NCBI RefSeq assembly: GCF_000004075.3
Contig: NC_026660.2
Location: 18,247,837 to 18,311,836 of the forward strand
Source: Cucumis sativus
Taxonomy: Eukaryota; Streptophyta; Magnoliopsida; Cucurbitales; Cucurbitaceae
Direction of reading: 5' to 3'
DNA length: 64,000 nucleotides
Of this stretch, positions 11,753 to 25,100 are shown one piece after another (the first letter of the stretch is position 1; each line of letters opens with the position of its first letter). Made by a program: the position numbers and the translations under genes. The notes under the pieces are model-generated. The model was not told the origin of the DNA, ran no database searches, and saw nothing but the letters and a program-made list of their open reading frames with translations.

Positions 11753-12172
11753 ATGGAGGAAGAGGAGTTCGGCGAGGCTATCCGACCGGAATTTCCGACG
11801 GGACGAGTGAAGAAGATAATGAAGCTCGACAAGGACATTGGCAAAGTGAATTCAGAAGCCTTGTTTCTAGTTTCATGCGCCACCGAACTCTTCCTTAAGC
11901 TTCTAGCTGAAAAATCTGCAGAATCCGCCGCTGAGAAGAAACGGAAGACCGTGAAGCTTGAACACATTCGAATGGCCGTCAAAAGGCATCGCTCGATCAG
12001 TGATTTTCTTCTCGATTCGCTTCCTCTTCCGTCTCAGCCGTCGGATGCGCCGGCGAAGGACGAGAATCGCACTCGCGCTGTTGTTGATAAAGTGGCTCCT
12101 GAAGGAACGCGTCGAATCGATGATTTCTTTCGTCGGTCAACTAAGACAAAGTCGGCGGAGACCGAGTCATAG
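11753..12172 (+). CDS. NF-YC13: Histone-fold protein, NF-YC13 / Pol-epsilon small subunit (POLE4/Dpb3-type)
   Basis: A single exon of 139 residues with an acidic start (MEEEEFGEAI). Residues ~12-90 form a histone fold: FPTGRVKKIMKLDKDI, then NSEALFLVSCATELFL, then KRKTVKLEHIRMAVKRH. The KIMKLD and NSEAL motifs are those of the NF-YC / DPB3 / CHRAC-15 branch. The sequence closely follows Arabidopsis NF-YC13 (AT5G43250) as I remember it. Such proteins pair with an NF-YB/Dpb4-type partner, either in a CCAAT factor or in DNA polymerase epsilon and chromatin-remodelling complexes. I favour the second role, because the C-terminus carries TRRIDDFF (119-126), which resembles a PCNA-interacting box with T in place of the usual Q. 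The start ATG is the first in the leader and has purine context (GATATGG). The gene is convergent with the MAP65 gene. Confidence 0.93.
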   Translation: MEEEEFGEAIRPEFPTGRVKKIMKLDKDIGKVNSEALFLVSCATELFLKLLAEKSAESAAEKKRKTVKLEHIRMAVKRHRSISDFLLDSLPLPSQPSDAPAKDENRTRAVVDKVAPEGTRRIDDFFRRSTKTKSAETES

Positions 12173-12675
12173 GCGCCCAATCTTCAACAGGCAAAAGCTT
12201 ACAAGCACACTTTATGGCTTACTTTTTGGCGTTTTTTGTCTCGAGTTAGCAACTCCATATTTGACCATTAGAGGATAAAATTGTTTGTTACTGAACATTA
12301 CATGACTTATACTATCTTGTTCATTTCAACAAATTTTCATCTTAATTTCGCATAAGAACAACATTCAAAACTATGAACACTGAATTGATGCAGTTGAGAT
12401 GAAGTTTGATACAATGTGGACAATCAAAACGAGGGGTGGTTGTGGTTGACTTTCACTCTCTGTGTATAAGCATTATTTTGTGGACCTAAATCGAGGTTTG
12501 TACAGGAAAAATAATTGAAATGAAAAAGGAAGTTAAAGACGGAATAATTACTCGAGTATCTTCTCTATTTTCCAATAAGACATAAGCTTATTCGCAGGCT
12601 TGAATGATTCCCTCAAACTTTATTCTGTGGGATTATCATTTTGAATGGCATTTGAACTTGAAGTTATGCAGTGAA
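12173..12675. other. Shared 3' flank of two convergent genes
   Basis: The stop codons of NF-YC13 (+) and MAP65 (-) face each other across about 500 bp. The stretch is AT-rich, without frames of note, and must hold both 3' UTRs. Overlap of the two transcripts is possible but not shown. Confidence 0.6.
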
Positions 12676-15600
12676 CTAAGGAGATATTGGGCCAGAAAAT
12701 GTGGATACCACCGAAGCTGTTTCATCTCTGACATGAGAAACAAGGTTGTGTCGAAGAGCTATAGTTTGTCCAGGTGATTTTCTCCCTTCCTTCATAATAG
12801 AAATGCCTTGAGTTGCTGAATTTATGATGTTTGATTCCAATTGTTGGATTCCAAGAGAAATCCTTCTATTCGAAGCTATGGCATTGCTATAACCCCCATT
12901 AATACTAGCATTTGAAAGACGCCGACTGCTGGTGCTTGGCCTTGGTCCATAGAAGTTATCTGGCTGGATTATGACCTGTGTTTGCACCTTTTTCTTCTCC
13001 TGCTAGAGAAAAAACCATCATTTAAAACCAAACCACCTACAGAAAATTGGTAAATAGTTTTGCAGAAGAGTAGATAAAATTTTGTGGTGTGGGTATCGGG
13101 GAAAGAAGAGATCCGCTTTCACCATGTTGAGATTCATATTTAGAAGTCTGTGACCTTACTTGAGTAGATCTATTCTAAAGGTTTTACAACTGTATCCTTT
13201 AGTTCTAAAGATTCATATTTAAAAGTATGCTGCAGGGAAACATTGAACTTACCCTTAGTCTCCTCTTCTCCTCCTCCTTTTCCTGTCTCATGGCATTGTA
13301 TTCCTCCAACATTGCTAGCAAAGGCACCTGAAAATAGGACACATGTTTTTCCATAATTAACAGATAACTTTGTATTCTTGGCAAGGTGGGAGAAACAAAG
13401 AAAAACTACTAAGTCTTAATTTTAGGGACAAGACATGGATGCTCTACATGCTTAAGTTTTGGTAATCTTGTATATCTACCAAAGTCTGTTTCATTTGAAA
13501 TTGCCTAAGAAGGTACTTCAATTGGTTTATCCCAGCTTTTAATTTTCTTTCTCTACCTTGAATATCTGACCCTTTTAGATGTTTCTAGAAGATCATTTAT
13601 AATATTTAGAATCATTTTCTCTGATAACAAATACCTATATAGCTTACCTCATCATACAAGAACACTTTGCTTCTTTCTGCCTCCCAATTCTTAGTCTTTT
13701 CCAGAAGCAATTCCACCAATGCTGCAGTTTACGCCATTTTCAAGAGGAGAGAGATAGTGAAGTCATTTTAAAATCCTAGTTATATGTTCAAATTTCTAGA
13801 AGCTCACATCTCTTTGGCCTGGAAAGATATTGTACTGAAAGATGGTCTGGACAATTTAAGACAACCCATCTTTAAAGCCTTCCTTGCAGTTCATGGAAAT
13901 TATTGCTGATATTACCTGGAATTTTGTTGACTGCTATTCTTGCTCGTTCTGCACGCCTGAGATTCTTGTGAGCGCCTCTGCTGACTGAGTATCGACTTTG
14001 ATCCTGAAAGCTCATATTTATAGTCAATATTTATGTTTAAGATTGCATCAAGTAATTCTCTTTTCTAGCTTAGAGGAAAGTTACCAACCATACTATATTC
14101 TTCCAACCAGCGCTCTTCATCACATGCTAACATCCATTTCTCAACTTTCTCCATTATAGTCTTCCGGCTATATGCTTCTTCTTTTGCTCTGAATATCTGT
14201 TCATCCATGCTTGCGAGGAGATTAGCATGGTCAATTTCCCCTTTTGCAGTACACAGAAGTCAGTTTCAGGATTACTATAGATTATTCTGATTGAGCGATG
14301 AAAATTACTATACATTGATGCCATTACACACTGTACCAGAATTAATAAGATTTATTATTTTTTCCATTTCCGATCTTGAAGGTATCTCCATGTGCGATTT
14401 GTTACATATATCTTCCAGATCCTTCTGTTTCTTGATAAACAGCTCTTTCATCTTGCTTGCTTTTAGTTGATCAAGCCGTCTGACTTCAGCCTCAGCCTTG
14501 AAATATTTTATCTCACGTAATTAGCACCTAATTCATTAAATTTTTTATTTACCTACACCACACGTTGGTAATACCTGCTCGATTATATCTACCGCAAGGC
14601 TCCCAGGTTCAGATATTTCAGTTGACGAGACTGATAATAGACGAATTACATGGGAAAACAATCGGCGATCACCATAAGGTGAATCCATAAGATCCCACAA
14701 GTTTGTCAATGCTTTCCCAAGATTGTGAAGCTGCAGAAAACATTGCAGCAATTTATTGAATAGTGTCTTCTTTTACAGTATTGGGGCAGTTGGCATTTGA
14801 AGATTGAAACCATTAGTTTAGATGTAGGTAAACGATGACTGCTGGTTTCACTTAGTTTTTGATGACTTTGTGTTTTTTTATACTACAGTAACATTTGTGT
14901 TTAAGTTTGTGATAATTTTGTGCTTTTCATACTCGCATACAATTATGGTAGTGATCAGATTTAGCTCTAGCAGTTGAACTTTTTCTATTTTTGGATGTAG
15001 CATAAATATGTCGTTTGGTAAGTACAAGTTTTTATCACCTTTTCAAGTCGTTGCTGTTTTTCGTCCTTAAGAGACTCCACAGTGCATTTAAGCTTTTCTA
15101 AAATGGAGTCGCTAATGTTCTTTGATCTTCCAAACGGGTCGTCCAGGCTTGGGTGAATCTTGGTGATAATCGTGGAAGCATCCATCCCCAGTGTTGCAGA
15201 CAATTTGTGGACTGTGTCTATGTATTTCCCCACTCTCTGAAGCCTTTCATTCTATCAAAAAGAAAATCGAGAAGAATGGGTATGCAAACAAACTTAGAAG
15301 TTGAAAACATCCTGTGTTGTGTGTGTCATGTCATGTATGCGTGTTTCCATTTATAGAAAAATCTTAACTATATGTGGCTCAAATAAGCACCTTTTCACTG
15401 TGAAGTCTCTGTAACTCATTCTGATATTCCTCAAGTTTATTCAGGGAAAGATCATTCTCATTCACAATGACAACAGGCGAGGAATCATCACACTCTGACT
15501 GGCCCCCTATTTCTGCAGAGATTTTGAGGATTTGTCCTTGTACGGACCTGAACTGTTTCACCCTCTCCTCTTTTCTCAGCCGCATCTCCCTCAGAGCTGG

Positions 15601-16183
15601 AGTTATTGAATCAAGCTGCTCTTTCAAAGTTCCCGTCATCTTTTCTGGCTGATCAGACACGTCCAATCAACACATACAATTGGGTGAGAACTTGAGACAC
15701 GTCAAATTACATATAAAAATGATTGATGTTATGATATTATTGTGATAGTTTAACAATTTAAGCAATGATTTGAACTGATGGAAGAGGTTTGGTTTGGAGA
15801 ATAATCATCATTGCATACCCGTCCAGGAAGAGAACGTTCTCCAAGGGACAGCAGAAGATGGGTAAACTCAGCCTCAGCTTCTGCAAGTTCCTGATGAAGT
15901 CGAGCTCTAGACACATTTGCACCATCAACTTTTTTCCGGTAAACTTCTAAACACTCTTGTTCCAATTCCAGAAGAACCTTCTCTCTGTCAAATTGATCTT
16001 CTCCCACTTCGTCCCAAATCATCTGTTATCATTAGTTTACTTTAGTTAATACAACTAATAAATAGATAGTGTAAGAACAAACAAAGTCCATATCCATGCC
16101 TGCAACTCCTGAAGTAGATATCCACATGAAGTTTCAAGCATAGTTGAACTTCGCATTCCAATTGGAGTTTGGAATGAAGACAT
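12676..16183 (-). CDS. 65-kDa microtubule-associated protein (MAP65, MAP65-8-like)
   Basis: Eleven exons: 16100-16183, 15819-16022, 15391-15648, 15039-15251, 14575-14730, 14337-14496, 14089-14240, 13916-14003, 13648-13721, 13253-13327 and 12676-12999. They sum to 1788 bp, 595 residues. MAP65/PRC1/Ase1 proteins form antiparallel dimers that bundle microtubules in the cortical array and phragmoplast. The N-terminus [13 protein letters not shown] and [15 protein letters not shown] match the MAP65-8 type. Residues 1-350 are mostly coiled coil. The conserved microtubule-binding region ([17 protein letters not shown], then [19 protein letters not shown]) lies at ~375-435. A basic, Ser-rich tail follows ([20 protein letters not shown]), with likely kinase sites that could control binding. 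Intron 1 appears to use a GC donor (CAG|GCATGG). The last acceptor is a NAGNAG pair (TAGCAG) that could add one Gln. Assignment to a MAP65 subgroup is tentative; the family is certain. Confidence 0.93.
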
Positions 16184-19100
16184 CCTTTCTTGGAAAATTT
16201 GGATGGAGTATTTTCCCAAACCTCAAGCCTTCAAAGTTTGTGTTAATCAACTGAAAAGTTGGTTGGAGAAAGAGAGAGAGAAGGGAAAGATAGAGAGGTG
16301 GGTTTTAGTTTTTGCTTAAACGACAAGCGTAGGGTGTATGTGACAGAGGGTGGGTATAGTGCGTTTCGTGTATGCTTTAGTTCAAAGGATCACCATTTAT
16401 CTCTTCACCTTTATCCTTTCCTTTCCTTTTCCCTTCTCCCTCCTCTATCATTTCGTCTTCCATTTTATTAACCATTAAGACAGCGAGTCCCCGTCTTCCT
16501 CCATTAATAAGATGACCTCTCTTATTCTCAACTCCTACATCTCTTTTTACACTCTCCTCCTCCTACAACAGCCTATCCCCCCACCCCAAATAATAATACA
16601 ACAACAAATACAAGTGTAAAGAGAGCTAATATTTTTCAGAACTTGATTCTCAAGCAACCCTCCTTTTGGTTATGTATACAATATTAGCCTTCAATGAACG
16701 AAATAACAGCTTTGTTTTGTTTTTCTTCTTCTTTTGATCTCCATTCGTGTCCGGGCCACAATTCATCAAATCTTACAAACACAGACCCTAACTCATAAAA
16801 TATTAAAATTTTAGATAAGTGCCACTCACCATTTTAGATTGAGCGAAGAACTTTTAGACTTTCATCAAGGTCATACCCTTTTATTTACTATTAGGTCAAT
16901 CCGTTATGGTTTATAACTTTGATCCTATTTGGTAACTATCTTGTGTTTGACTTTTGTTTTTGAAAATTAAGTCTACAAACACTACTTTCACCTCCAAATT
17001 TATTTGAAAACTAAAACGATGTTTTTAGAATTTAATTAAGCATTCAAACACAACACTTGTATGCAAATCAATGTAAAAACTAGAAATGAGATAAACTTAA
17101 TTTTGATTAAAAAAAAGAAGAAAGAAATGATTACCCTAGGAAGGACGTTTGTTTCTATATTTTTCTTTTGAATTGAAGTTATGTTCTCAACAAATTTTTA
17201 GGCTCAAAAGTAAAAGCATTGTCTTAAGACATGCAAGTACAGGATATCTTTAGTGAGACAAATGTTGTTGGTTATATTCCAACTTATATTATATGGAAAT
17301 TTGTTTGCTGCTAAAACAAGATTTTACTTTCCCCAATTTTCTAATGGTAGCTTTGTTTTGTCCACATCTTATAATCTACCTTTTTTTTTTTTATAATAAA
17401 AAAGAAAATTCTCTTTGTTTCTTATTAGAGTTAATCTTGTGGAAGAAGAAGTGGAAAAAGGTTAGGGATACGAAGAGTGTGAAGGACTCAATAAATTGAT
17501 AAAGACATTGGCGTTGGTGACTTCACAGCTTCAAGAGCTTCGAAGACAACTCTAAACCAACGAGTTAGCCCCTAATAAGATGTTGCTTCTTCAATAGGTA
17601 TTCTATTGTTTCCTCCAACGGTTCAAACTATTATCTACGCTATTATATTTATTTTTCATCATTCTTATTTTTTTCAACTTTCTTTCCTTTTTCATCCTTA
17701 TTCTATTTAAATTTTCTATTTTACCCTTACAAAAAAAAACTTTTGAAAATATTTAACAAAGATGATAAAATAATTTTATCTAACAAATTAGTATTCATAA
17801 ACTATATTATTTAAGTGACTTCAAATTTTGTATTGTTAATTCTATTAGTGATATTAATAGTTATTTAAGTACTATTTTATTAATATGTATGAGCATAACC
17901 TAATTAAGCTGAAGAGTGGGAATATGGCATAATAAATAGAATAGGTTTAGGCAATAATTACAAAATAAATAAAAAAATCAAATATTGTTAATATATACAT
18001 AAATTGCACATTACTCTCTTTTATGAATAAATAAATAATTATCTTAATAACTTTATGGGCATATTATATATAAACTAAATTATACGGTATCCTTCACTGC
18101 CATCTTTCTAACTCTTTTTTCTTTTTCGATATCCGTTAATATCTGAATTTGCTTACTCTCAACAGAAGGGTGTCAAGTTAACTAAGAGAAAATATAGATA
18201 GATAAATGATCATTATAGAATGAACTCATGATATTTTAAGTGGTCACTGTGTCTCAATTTTACTATATTCGAGAAACTTACCAATTAAAAATGACGAAAA
18301 CATATATTAACTTTTGTTTTTGGTTGTTTGTCAACCATCTGATTTGAACGTTGGAATTACTGCAACAAATACCAAAACTTTGGCTTTCCATTTTTTGTTT
18401 TATCTTTCCCTAAATACTGTTATTTGAACTGATAAAATGGTTAACGCTTACATCAGTTATTTTACATCTCACATGTTAGTTGTTTTATATGTATTATTAT
18501 AATAAAAGTTTCAAACTCCTTCAAACTTAATTATTGATAATAATTTTTTAAAAAAAGTAACTGCAAAACATCTCTAACACAGTTTTTTTGGTACTTTCAA
18601 TTGTATGATTTTGATAATTATTGTTCCTTTCAATTATTCAAAATTTAGTTATTTAGCTTTTTTTCCGTTCCATTTTAAAAACCTTTTTACATGTATAAAT
18701 TAACTTTGAATGATTAGAGTTAGGATTTAATAAAATTCAATGAATTAAAACTAGACAATTAAAAGTATAAGCTTAAAATCGAACAAATTTCAAAATTACG
18801 TTTAACTTTGGAGGTGAAATACTACAAAACAATTCTAACAACAATTAGAATTAGGACACGTGTTGTCGATACGAGGAACAATTAAAATGCAAATGAAGAT
18901 TAGAAGGAAAAAAATAACATAATGATGCCAACATTCTGTCTAAGCACGAGATTCCAATTCACTTTGTATAACTCCAAGAATACAATTATCTATAACCCCT
19001 TTTGGATCTTATGACAGTAACATGATCCAAGCAATGAAATTACAAAGAATTCCTATTACAAACAGGCAGCCCAAGAAACAAAATCCTCAAAAATTCTCAA

Positions 19101-19337
19101 CATGTCTGTACAAAGCCTCCACAATTAGAGAACTCAAGTGATTGTGAAATTACAACAACGGAATATCAACTATTGGAACCGTGAGTAGAAAGTGGTACCT
19201 AATTTGGTATCAAACCAGGCTTTGAGATGGCGGAAGATTATTGGAATCGGCACAAGACCAGAAGTGCAATATGAATTGGTTAGGGGAAGTGAGAGTTTAG
19301 AGATGCTGGACTAGATAAAAAAATACAACTCCAGTGT
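16184..19337. other. Intergenic: MAP65 5' flank and GT47 3' flank
   Basis: 16184-16620 is the MAP65 upstream region. It has pyrimidine-rich tracts (about 16400-16460 and 16510-16590) of the kind found in plant promoters and leaders. The remainder is AT-rich with no frame that resembles a known protein. 18900-19337 is the likely GT47 3' UTR. Confidence 0.5.
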
Positions 19338-22141
19338 TCATCTTCTCTGCCACCAGTCCGGGACTTTCAACCGTCTGCTACGGTGAACGGCGAGTTTAAC
19401 TGCAGGAAGCTTGTGCTTCACCTGTCTCCATAACATGTTGACAGCATCTTCTTTCTTTGGAGGGTACTGAAATTCATAGTGACGGGAGATTTCCTTTAGT
19501 TGCTTCCACATTTCAATCCATCTCTCTTTAGGAAATTCCCTGAGTTTCTCAACCATGTAACCAGGTTGCAGTGCCTCTTCGAAGGAAAAAAACAATGTGA
19601 ATTGACTGTAGTCGATTTCATCCTCGTATGGCAGCTCTATTTGATCACTTACGATAACGGGAACACAGTGGCTTACAATAGCATCAAATAGCCGGCAAGA
19701 TGATGGAGTGTCTCCGGCAGGATGCAGACAGAACTTTGACGATCGCATCCCTTGAGAAGACTGGAGTTACCAGAAGAAGATAAAAGAATGAGATAAACTG
19801 GATTTTTTTCCATTAACCTTAAAAAGCTGTATCTATATGAAAATAAACTTTTGTCCTTTGAACTTTTTGTAACAGAAATTTAAGAAGTTAAACTAATATA
19901 TGCATATTAATTATCTCGTTTCTTGTACCCCTAATATTTTTTCTTACCATCCAAAACTACCCCAAGGAGAAATCAGCTTGTAAGTTTTCATGAGTAGATG
20001 CATTACTTTTAGATGACAGGAGGATTATGGGATTTTTATTCAAAACATAAACAAAAATATAAAACAAAACAAATTAAGAAATAAGTTTTGATGTTTGCTT
20101 TGTTCTGGTCAAGGTCTATGGTATAGCTTACTAAATTCAAAGCAGCAGAGTAAAATGCACAAAGTTTTCCCAATAAAATGGTCAAATAGAAACTATTTAG
20201 CAATAAGCTAACTGCATATAAATCGTACCGTCTTTATGCTTTTCTCTGTTGCAGCACTTCGTTCATAGTGAACATCGTCATAACCATCTAATATCTTTGC
20301 TAATTTGACACGAATAATGCCATCCTGAATCATGTTAATAACATTCAGTTATAAACAATTCCACGTCAACAAAGTTCTTCTACTTCCCTGAAAAAGAATC
20401 CAGATTTTAGAATTGAATCAGTCATGAAACTTTAGTCAACTTACATCTTTTCTGAATGTCTTTCCCTGAAAGAAGAGAAGTGTTGGGCGAGACTCAAATG
20501 GGTCTGGAGGGTTGTCATCAATGAAAGAACTCACAACGTGCACATATGGTGCTACCACATCTTTGCCCAAATTTGACATGGTTTTTGGATACCGACCAAA
20601 ATCCACGACAATTTGAATTGAGGCATTCACCTGGTTTCGGAGAAATCTGAAAGCATTAGGATGTGTCATAGGAATGACATGGTCTCTGCCTTTAGATCTC
20701 TGCCAGTACTTGGATTCGCTCAAGAATTTCATGAGATCAATCTGAGGAAACATTAGTCAAATGATCAAAGCCTATCAATTGAGTGAAGCACAGTTCACTT
20801 GATCTAAATCACACAACAAAGAAAATTTCATATAACTTCTCTTCAATACTTTCAAAACTGAGAAAATAAAATTTCAAATAAAAGAACTCTAATACTAAGA
20901 CAAATTAGATGCTGACAATCAGAAGAATACAAATAAAAGTCAAGCCATATTTATAAATTTAAGATAAGAGTAAGTACTCAAACGCATAATTCTTTGGCAG
21001 AATAACAATGGATGGAGCCTAATCTTCATTTACCAACAGATGGAGTGAACCAAAATATAGTAAGATATCATGATCAGATGAATAATTTTCCTAAATAGTG
21101 GATTTGTAGATCCATAAGTTCATTACAAGTCAACTACCACAATTCGGCTACTGCAATAGATTAATAACAAGAAGGAATGTGGCAAAGAGTCGCAATTGCA
21201 ACCACAAGATTTACATTAAACTAACATGTCTTTCCCTGGATCTGCATTTCACTCAGTCTAAGATTGCTTAGCCGGTTCAAATTCAATTATAAGCATACGA
21301 TATTACTTTCCCCTCTTTACATCCACTTTACTCACCATCAAACAGTCAACCAAAGCGCTAAATGAATGAATTGAAAATCATCACAATCCAAGAACTGTTG
21401 ATGGGAAAAAAAACCCCGGTCCAAGAATTGCAAAAGAATCATCTAAACGTAGGAATATCAATTTAAAACCTACTTGAGACTATAGGCTAAAAGCATTCGC
21501 TGAATTCGAGGATCATAATAGAATCCCGCACGGAAAATCCCTCCAAAACCCAAGGATATGGAGTCAGATAGAGAACATAGCCAAGGTCTAAACAAGAAGC
21601 CAATATGAAATTACAGAATTCAAGAAGAACTACAAACTTAAAACTGTATAATCAACTGCCAAGGTACCTGCAATTGGTGATCCACCTCCGTAGCCGGATC
21701 GGTCATATTACGTCCATGTGAATTAAAACTCAAGGAAGAGAAAAACGGCACAAAAAAGGCATCGGCATTCTCCGGATCCATAACTCTAACCGCATCTCTG
21801 CCATCGCCAGTAGCTTCGTGTAAAAGCGAACCCATCATCCAGTACTCCACGCTATGCTGTCGCTTCAATCCCGAGTTTCTAGGCCAGGGAGGCCAAGTGG
21901 AGGCGGTGACAGGAGTCTGGTCCAAGTTCCGGCGATTAAGTATGCCGACATTGAAACGACGAGGAAGGTCATACATGTAGACTCTGAGAGGAGGGTCAGT
22001 GGTACAAGGGAAGGGGGAAATTGGCTGAGACTGAAGAAGAGGGAAGAAGTAGGATCTGATGTCGACGGTTCCGACGAGGACTGAGCAAGAAATGAATAAG
22101 ATGACAGAGAAAATGAGGAAGAAGATAGCTTTAGAATACAT
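19338..22141 (-). CDS. Exostosin-family glycosyltransferase (GT47)
   Basis: Four exons: 21668-22141, 20445-20741, 20229-20324 and 19338-19760; 1290 bp, 429 residues. Residues ~4-25 ([17 protein letters not shown]) form a type II signal anchor after a four-residue cytosolic tail, as in Golgi glycosyltransferases. The exostosin domain follows, with [11 protein letters not shown] at ~52, [10 protein letters not shown], then [17 protein letters not shown] in exon 2. Exon 4 holds the family hallmark [20 protein letters not shown] and [21 protein letters not shown]47 enzymes add sugars to pectin, xyloglucan, xylan or arabinan side chains in the Golgi. This sequence looks closest to Arabidopsis AT1G67410, often labelled ARAD1-like, but its donor and acceptor are unknown to me. 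Exon 4 begins at TCTTCTCAAGGG after TAACTCCAG. The gene is head-to-head with the ERMP1 gene, 3.4 kb away. Confidence 0.92.
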
Positions 22142-25100
22142 CGCCGGAGGAAAAGATCTTCGGCCGGAATTTCTGCGTGAACCGAATTCTTACAAATTCT
22201 ATAGCCACGGGTGGTTCGTTCCTCGGTGGCCTTCCTTGCGTTGAGAAGACGAAATGAATAATCTTTTTTCTAAACAAAATATTATTAGACCCAAAAATTG
22301 GGATCAAAATAGAATTTGTTTATTTTGTTTAAATCGAAAGTTTTTCTTATCATTGTTAACTAAATTTGTTGCAACAATTGTAGTCTTCATGTTCGTTTTA
22401 CAATTCATGTTCGTTTTTGTTTTCAATCGCTATTTTTTATTCTCGTGATAAAAATAATAAAGAAATAAAATGGAGAGAGCAAGAAGCTACGACGAAATCA
22501 TAATTCAAGACGTATAATGTTAAGATAAATAATATACTTCACTTTTGTGTATGGATGCATTTTCTTATTATCGTGGAATCTGCTAGTTTTCTCTTATTTT
22601 GATAATTGAATTTAGATTAATGTTTAGAATATGATTGATTGATGACCATGTGTGGTTGACTAATTAGTGAGTTGGTAACTCTATTTTCAATTTAACTCTT
22701 TATGAGTTACACGTGGATTTTGTGTAGTGTAATATATATGATTGGTGGATAGTGCGACTCAATTACGTTAGTTGTTTTGATTGTTAGAACTACTCATCTA
22801 GTTTAGTATGTTCCATGGAGCTTATTGTTTATCTGTTTATCCATGCAATTATAATGTTTAAAAAACAACTTTATAATTACATTGGTATTTGACTAGTTGT
22901 TTTTACGTAATAATTGGTTATTGTTGTAATGTTATTTATAAATTTGTTAGACATAGAACAGTGGTACAGTTCTACATATTTTTGTGGAAAATCATCACCA
23001 ATAACATGTTATCAATTGGAGAAATGATTACTAATCACATGTTATTAGTGTGATACAAAATAATACTGATAGCATGATATTAGTAATACAAGCTACCGCT
23101 AGCTAATATCAATTAGATCACTAGTAGCATTGTATAGGTGATATGAGCTATCATTGATAACCACGACGAATGAAGATGGAGACGTATGCAGATAATTTCA
23201 ATCCAATATTTTGCAACAAAAGTTGAGAATAAATTTGGTCAACCGTTTAGTTTTGTTTCGATTTGTCATGGGTTGTGAGCTTTAAGACTTTTTTGTCTTT
23301 TCGAGCATGTGCCTTTTTCCACTTGTGTTGTAAATACAATATTTTTTTTCATTACCATAAATGCAATTGAACATTATTTATGCAACATGACCTTCTTTTA
23401 TTTTGAAATATTCAAAATTACTCACGTATAGGTTCATGTAAAATAAAATCATTTATTTTAAATAAATGGATTTTTACTATAATGATTGGGTTGGACAATT
23501 TGGACTTTCTACCTCAATGATAAAAGGCCATACATCCATACACAAATAAAGAATAAAAAATAAAAGGGAGAGTTGCAAATTTAGCAATTAGATTAAAAAT
23601 AATTAAGTATATAGCAACATTTTAAAAAAATTGTAAATATAGCAAAATTTGTCAAAATCTATCAATCATATAAGTCTATCATCAATAGACTACGCTACAA
23701 ATATTGGTCTATCACCGATAGACCATACGAAGTCTATAAGTGATAGCTTTGCTATATTTGCAACTTTTTTAAAATTTTGATGTATCCTTAATTATTACTG
23801 TTGAAATGGTTATCAATTGCAATTTTCCAAAATAAAAAGAGTAGATAGATGTTTTAAAAAATAGCAAAATATTAAATTTATTTACGAAATATATCAAAAT
23901 TCATGTTTTAAGTTTGTTTTTTATATTTCGTAAGTAGTTACATTTTTTCTTGTCATCTACAGTAATAAAAAAATGTGTAAAAAATGAAAAATAAAACGGA
24001 TGCGATGCATAAAAATGTTGAAGAAAATCAAGAAATGCGAAGAAAAATGTGGATATATGAAAAAAAAATATAGACAATAATAAACTTTTAAGAAAATGCA
24101 AACAAGTCACCATTGTAACTAAAAACAACTTAAAGAGTGCATTAAATTGAAAATGATGTTTGCAAGAACCAAATACATTAAAGACTAAATCGAAAATGTG
24201 TGTAAATATATATTGGATGTGAACATTAAGAACACTCTAATAATTGAAAAGATAGAAAATGACTTTGGGTACGTATGAAACTAAATGGATCCGTTTCAAA
24301 TAAAAAGTCAACACGAGCTCAACTCGACATTTGTACGTATATGAGGACAAAAAGTTATAAATTCAAATACCTCTATCTCCATTTGACACCTTAACTCGAT
24401 TCTCATTATTGTAAATTTGGTTTTTAATATAGTATGCATCTTTAGTTGTGAATCAAAATATGATTTTAAAGGCCAACTAAATACATATGAGAAGGGCAGA
24501 TGGTAAAAAAGTAAGTAAAAGAGAAAGTGTGGTAATAATAATGGGATCAATGACCTCTTTGTAATAAAATTTTAAGAAATGGAGTGAACCTCAAGCCACG
24601 GTTGATTCTTCGTGATAATTAAACACAATCAATCGTATTGATGTGGATTCCACATTTTTTATTCTCCTCGATTAATATAAATATGATTAATCTAAGTAAA
24701 ATGTTTAAAACATCAACGTGGATGAAAATCTCAAAATCTTAATTCTATGAAAATGTTCATACAACGTCCCTTGATATTTTTTAAAAGGTTATTAAAATAG
24801 AAAATTATATAAATAAATTTTAAATGAATAGATAATTGTTTTTTAAACAATTTGTTATTTATCCATCGAGAAAAACAAGATTTTATTATTTATGTTATAT
24901 TGGAATTTATTATTATTATTATTATTATCGTCAATTTTAAATATATTCTCATGTAAATATCTATTTATATACGTTAATTTCATACGCGACTATAGAAATA
25001 TTTATTTATTCACATTTAAATATTGAATTCATGAATACGTAGAAACATTAACGTAAATGTCAAATCGAATTTGATAGCTTATCTTAAATTAAATTGAAAA

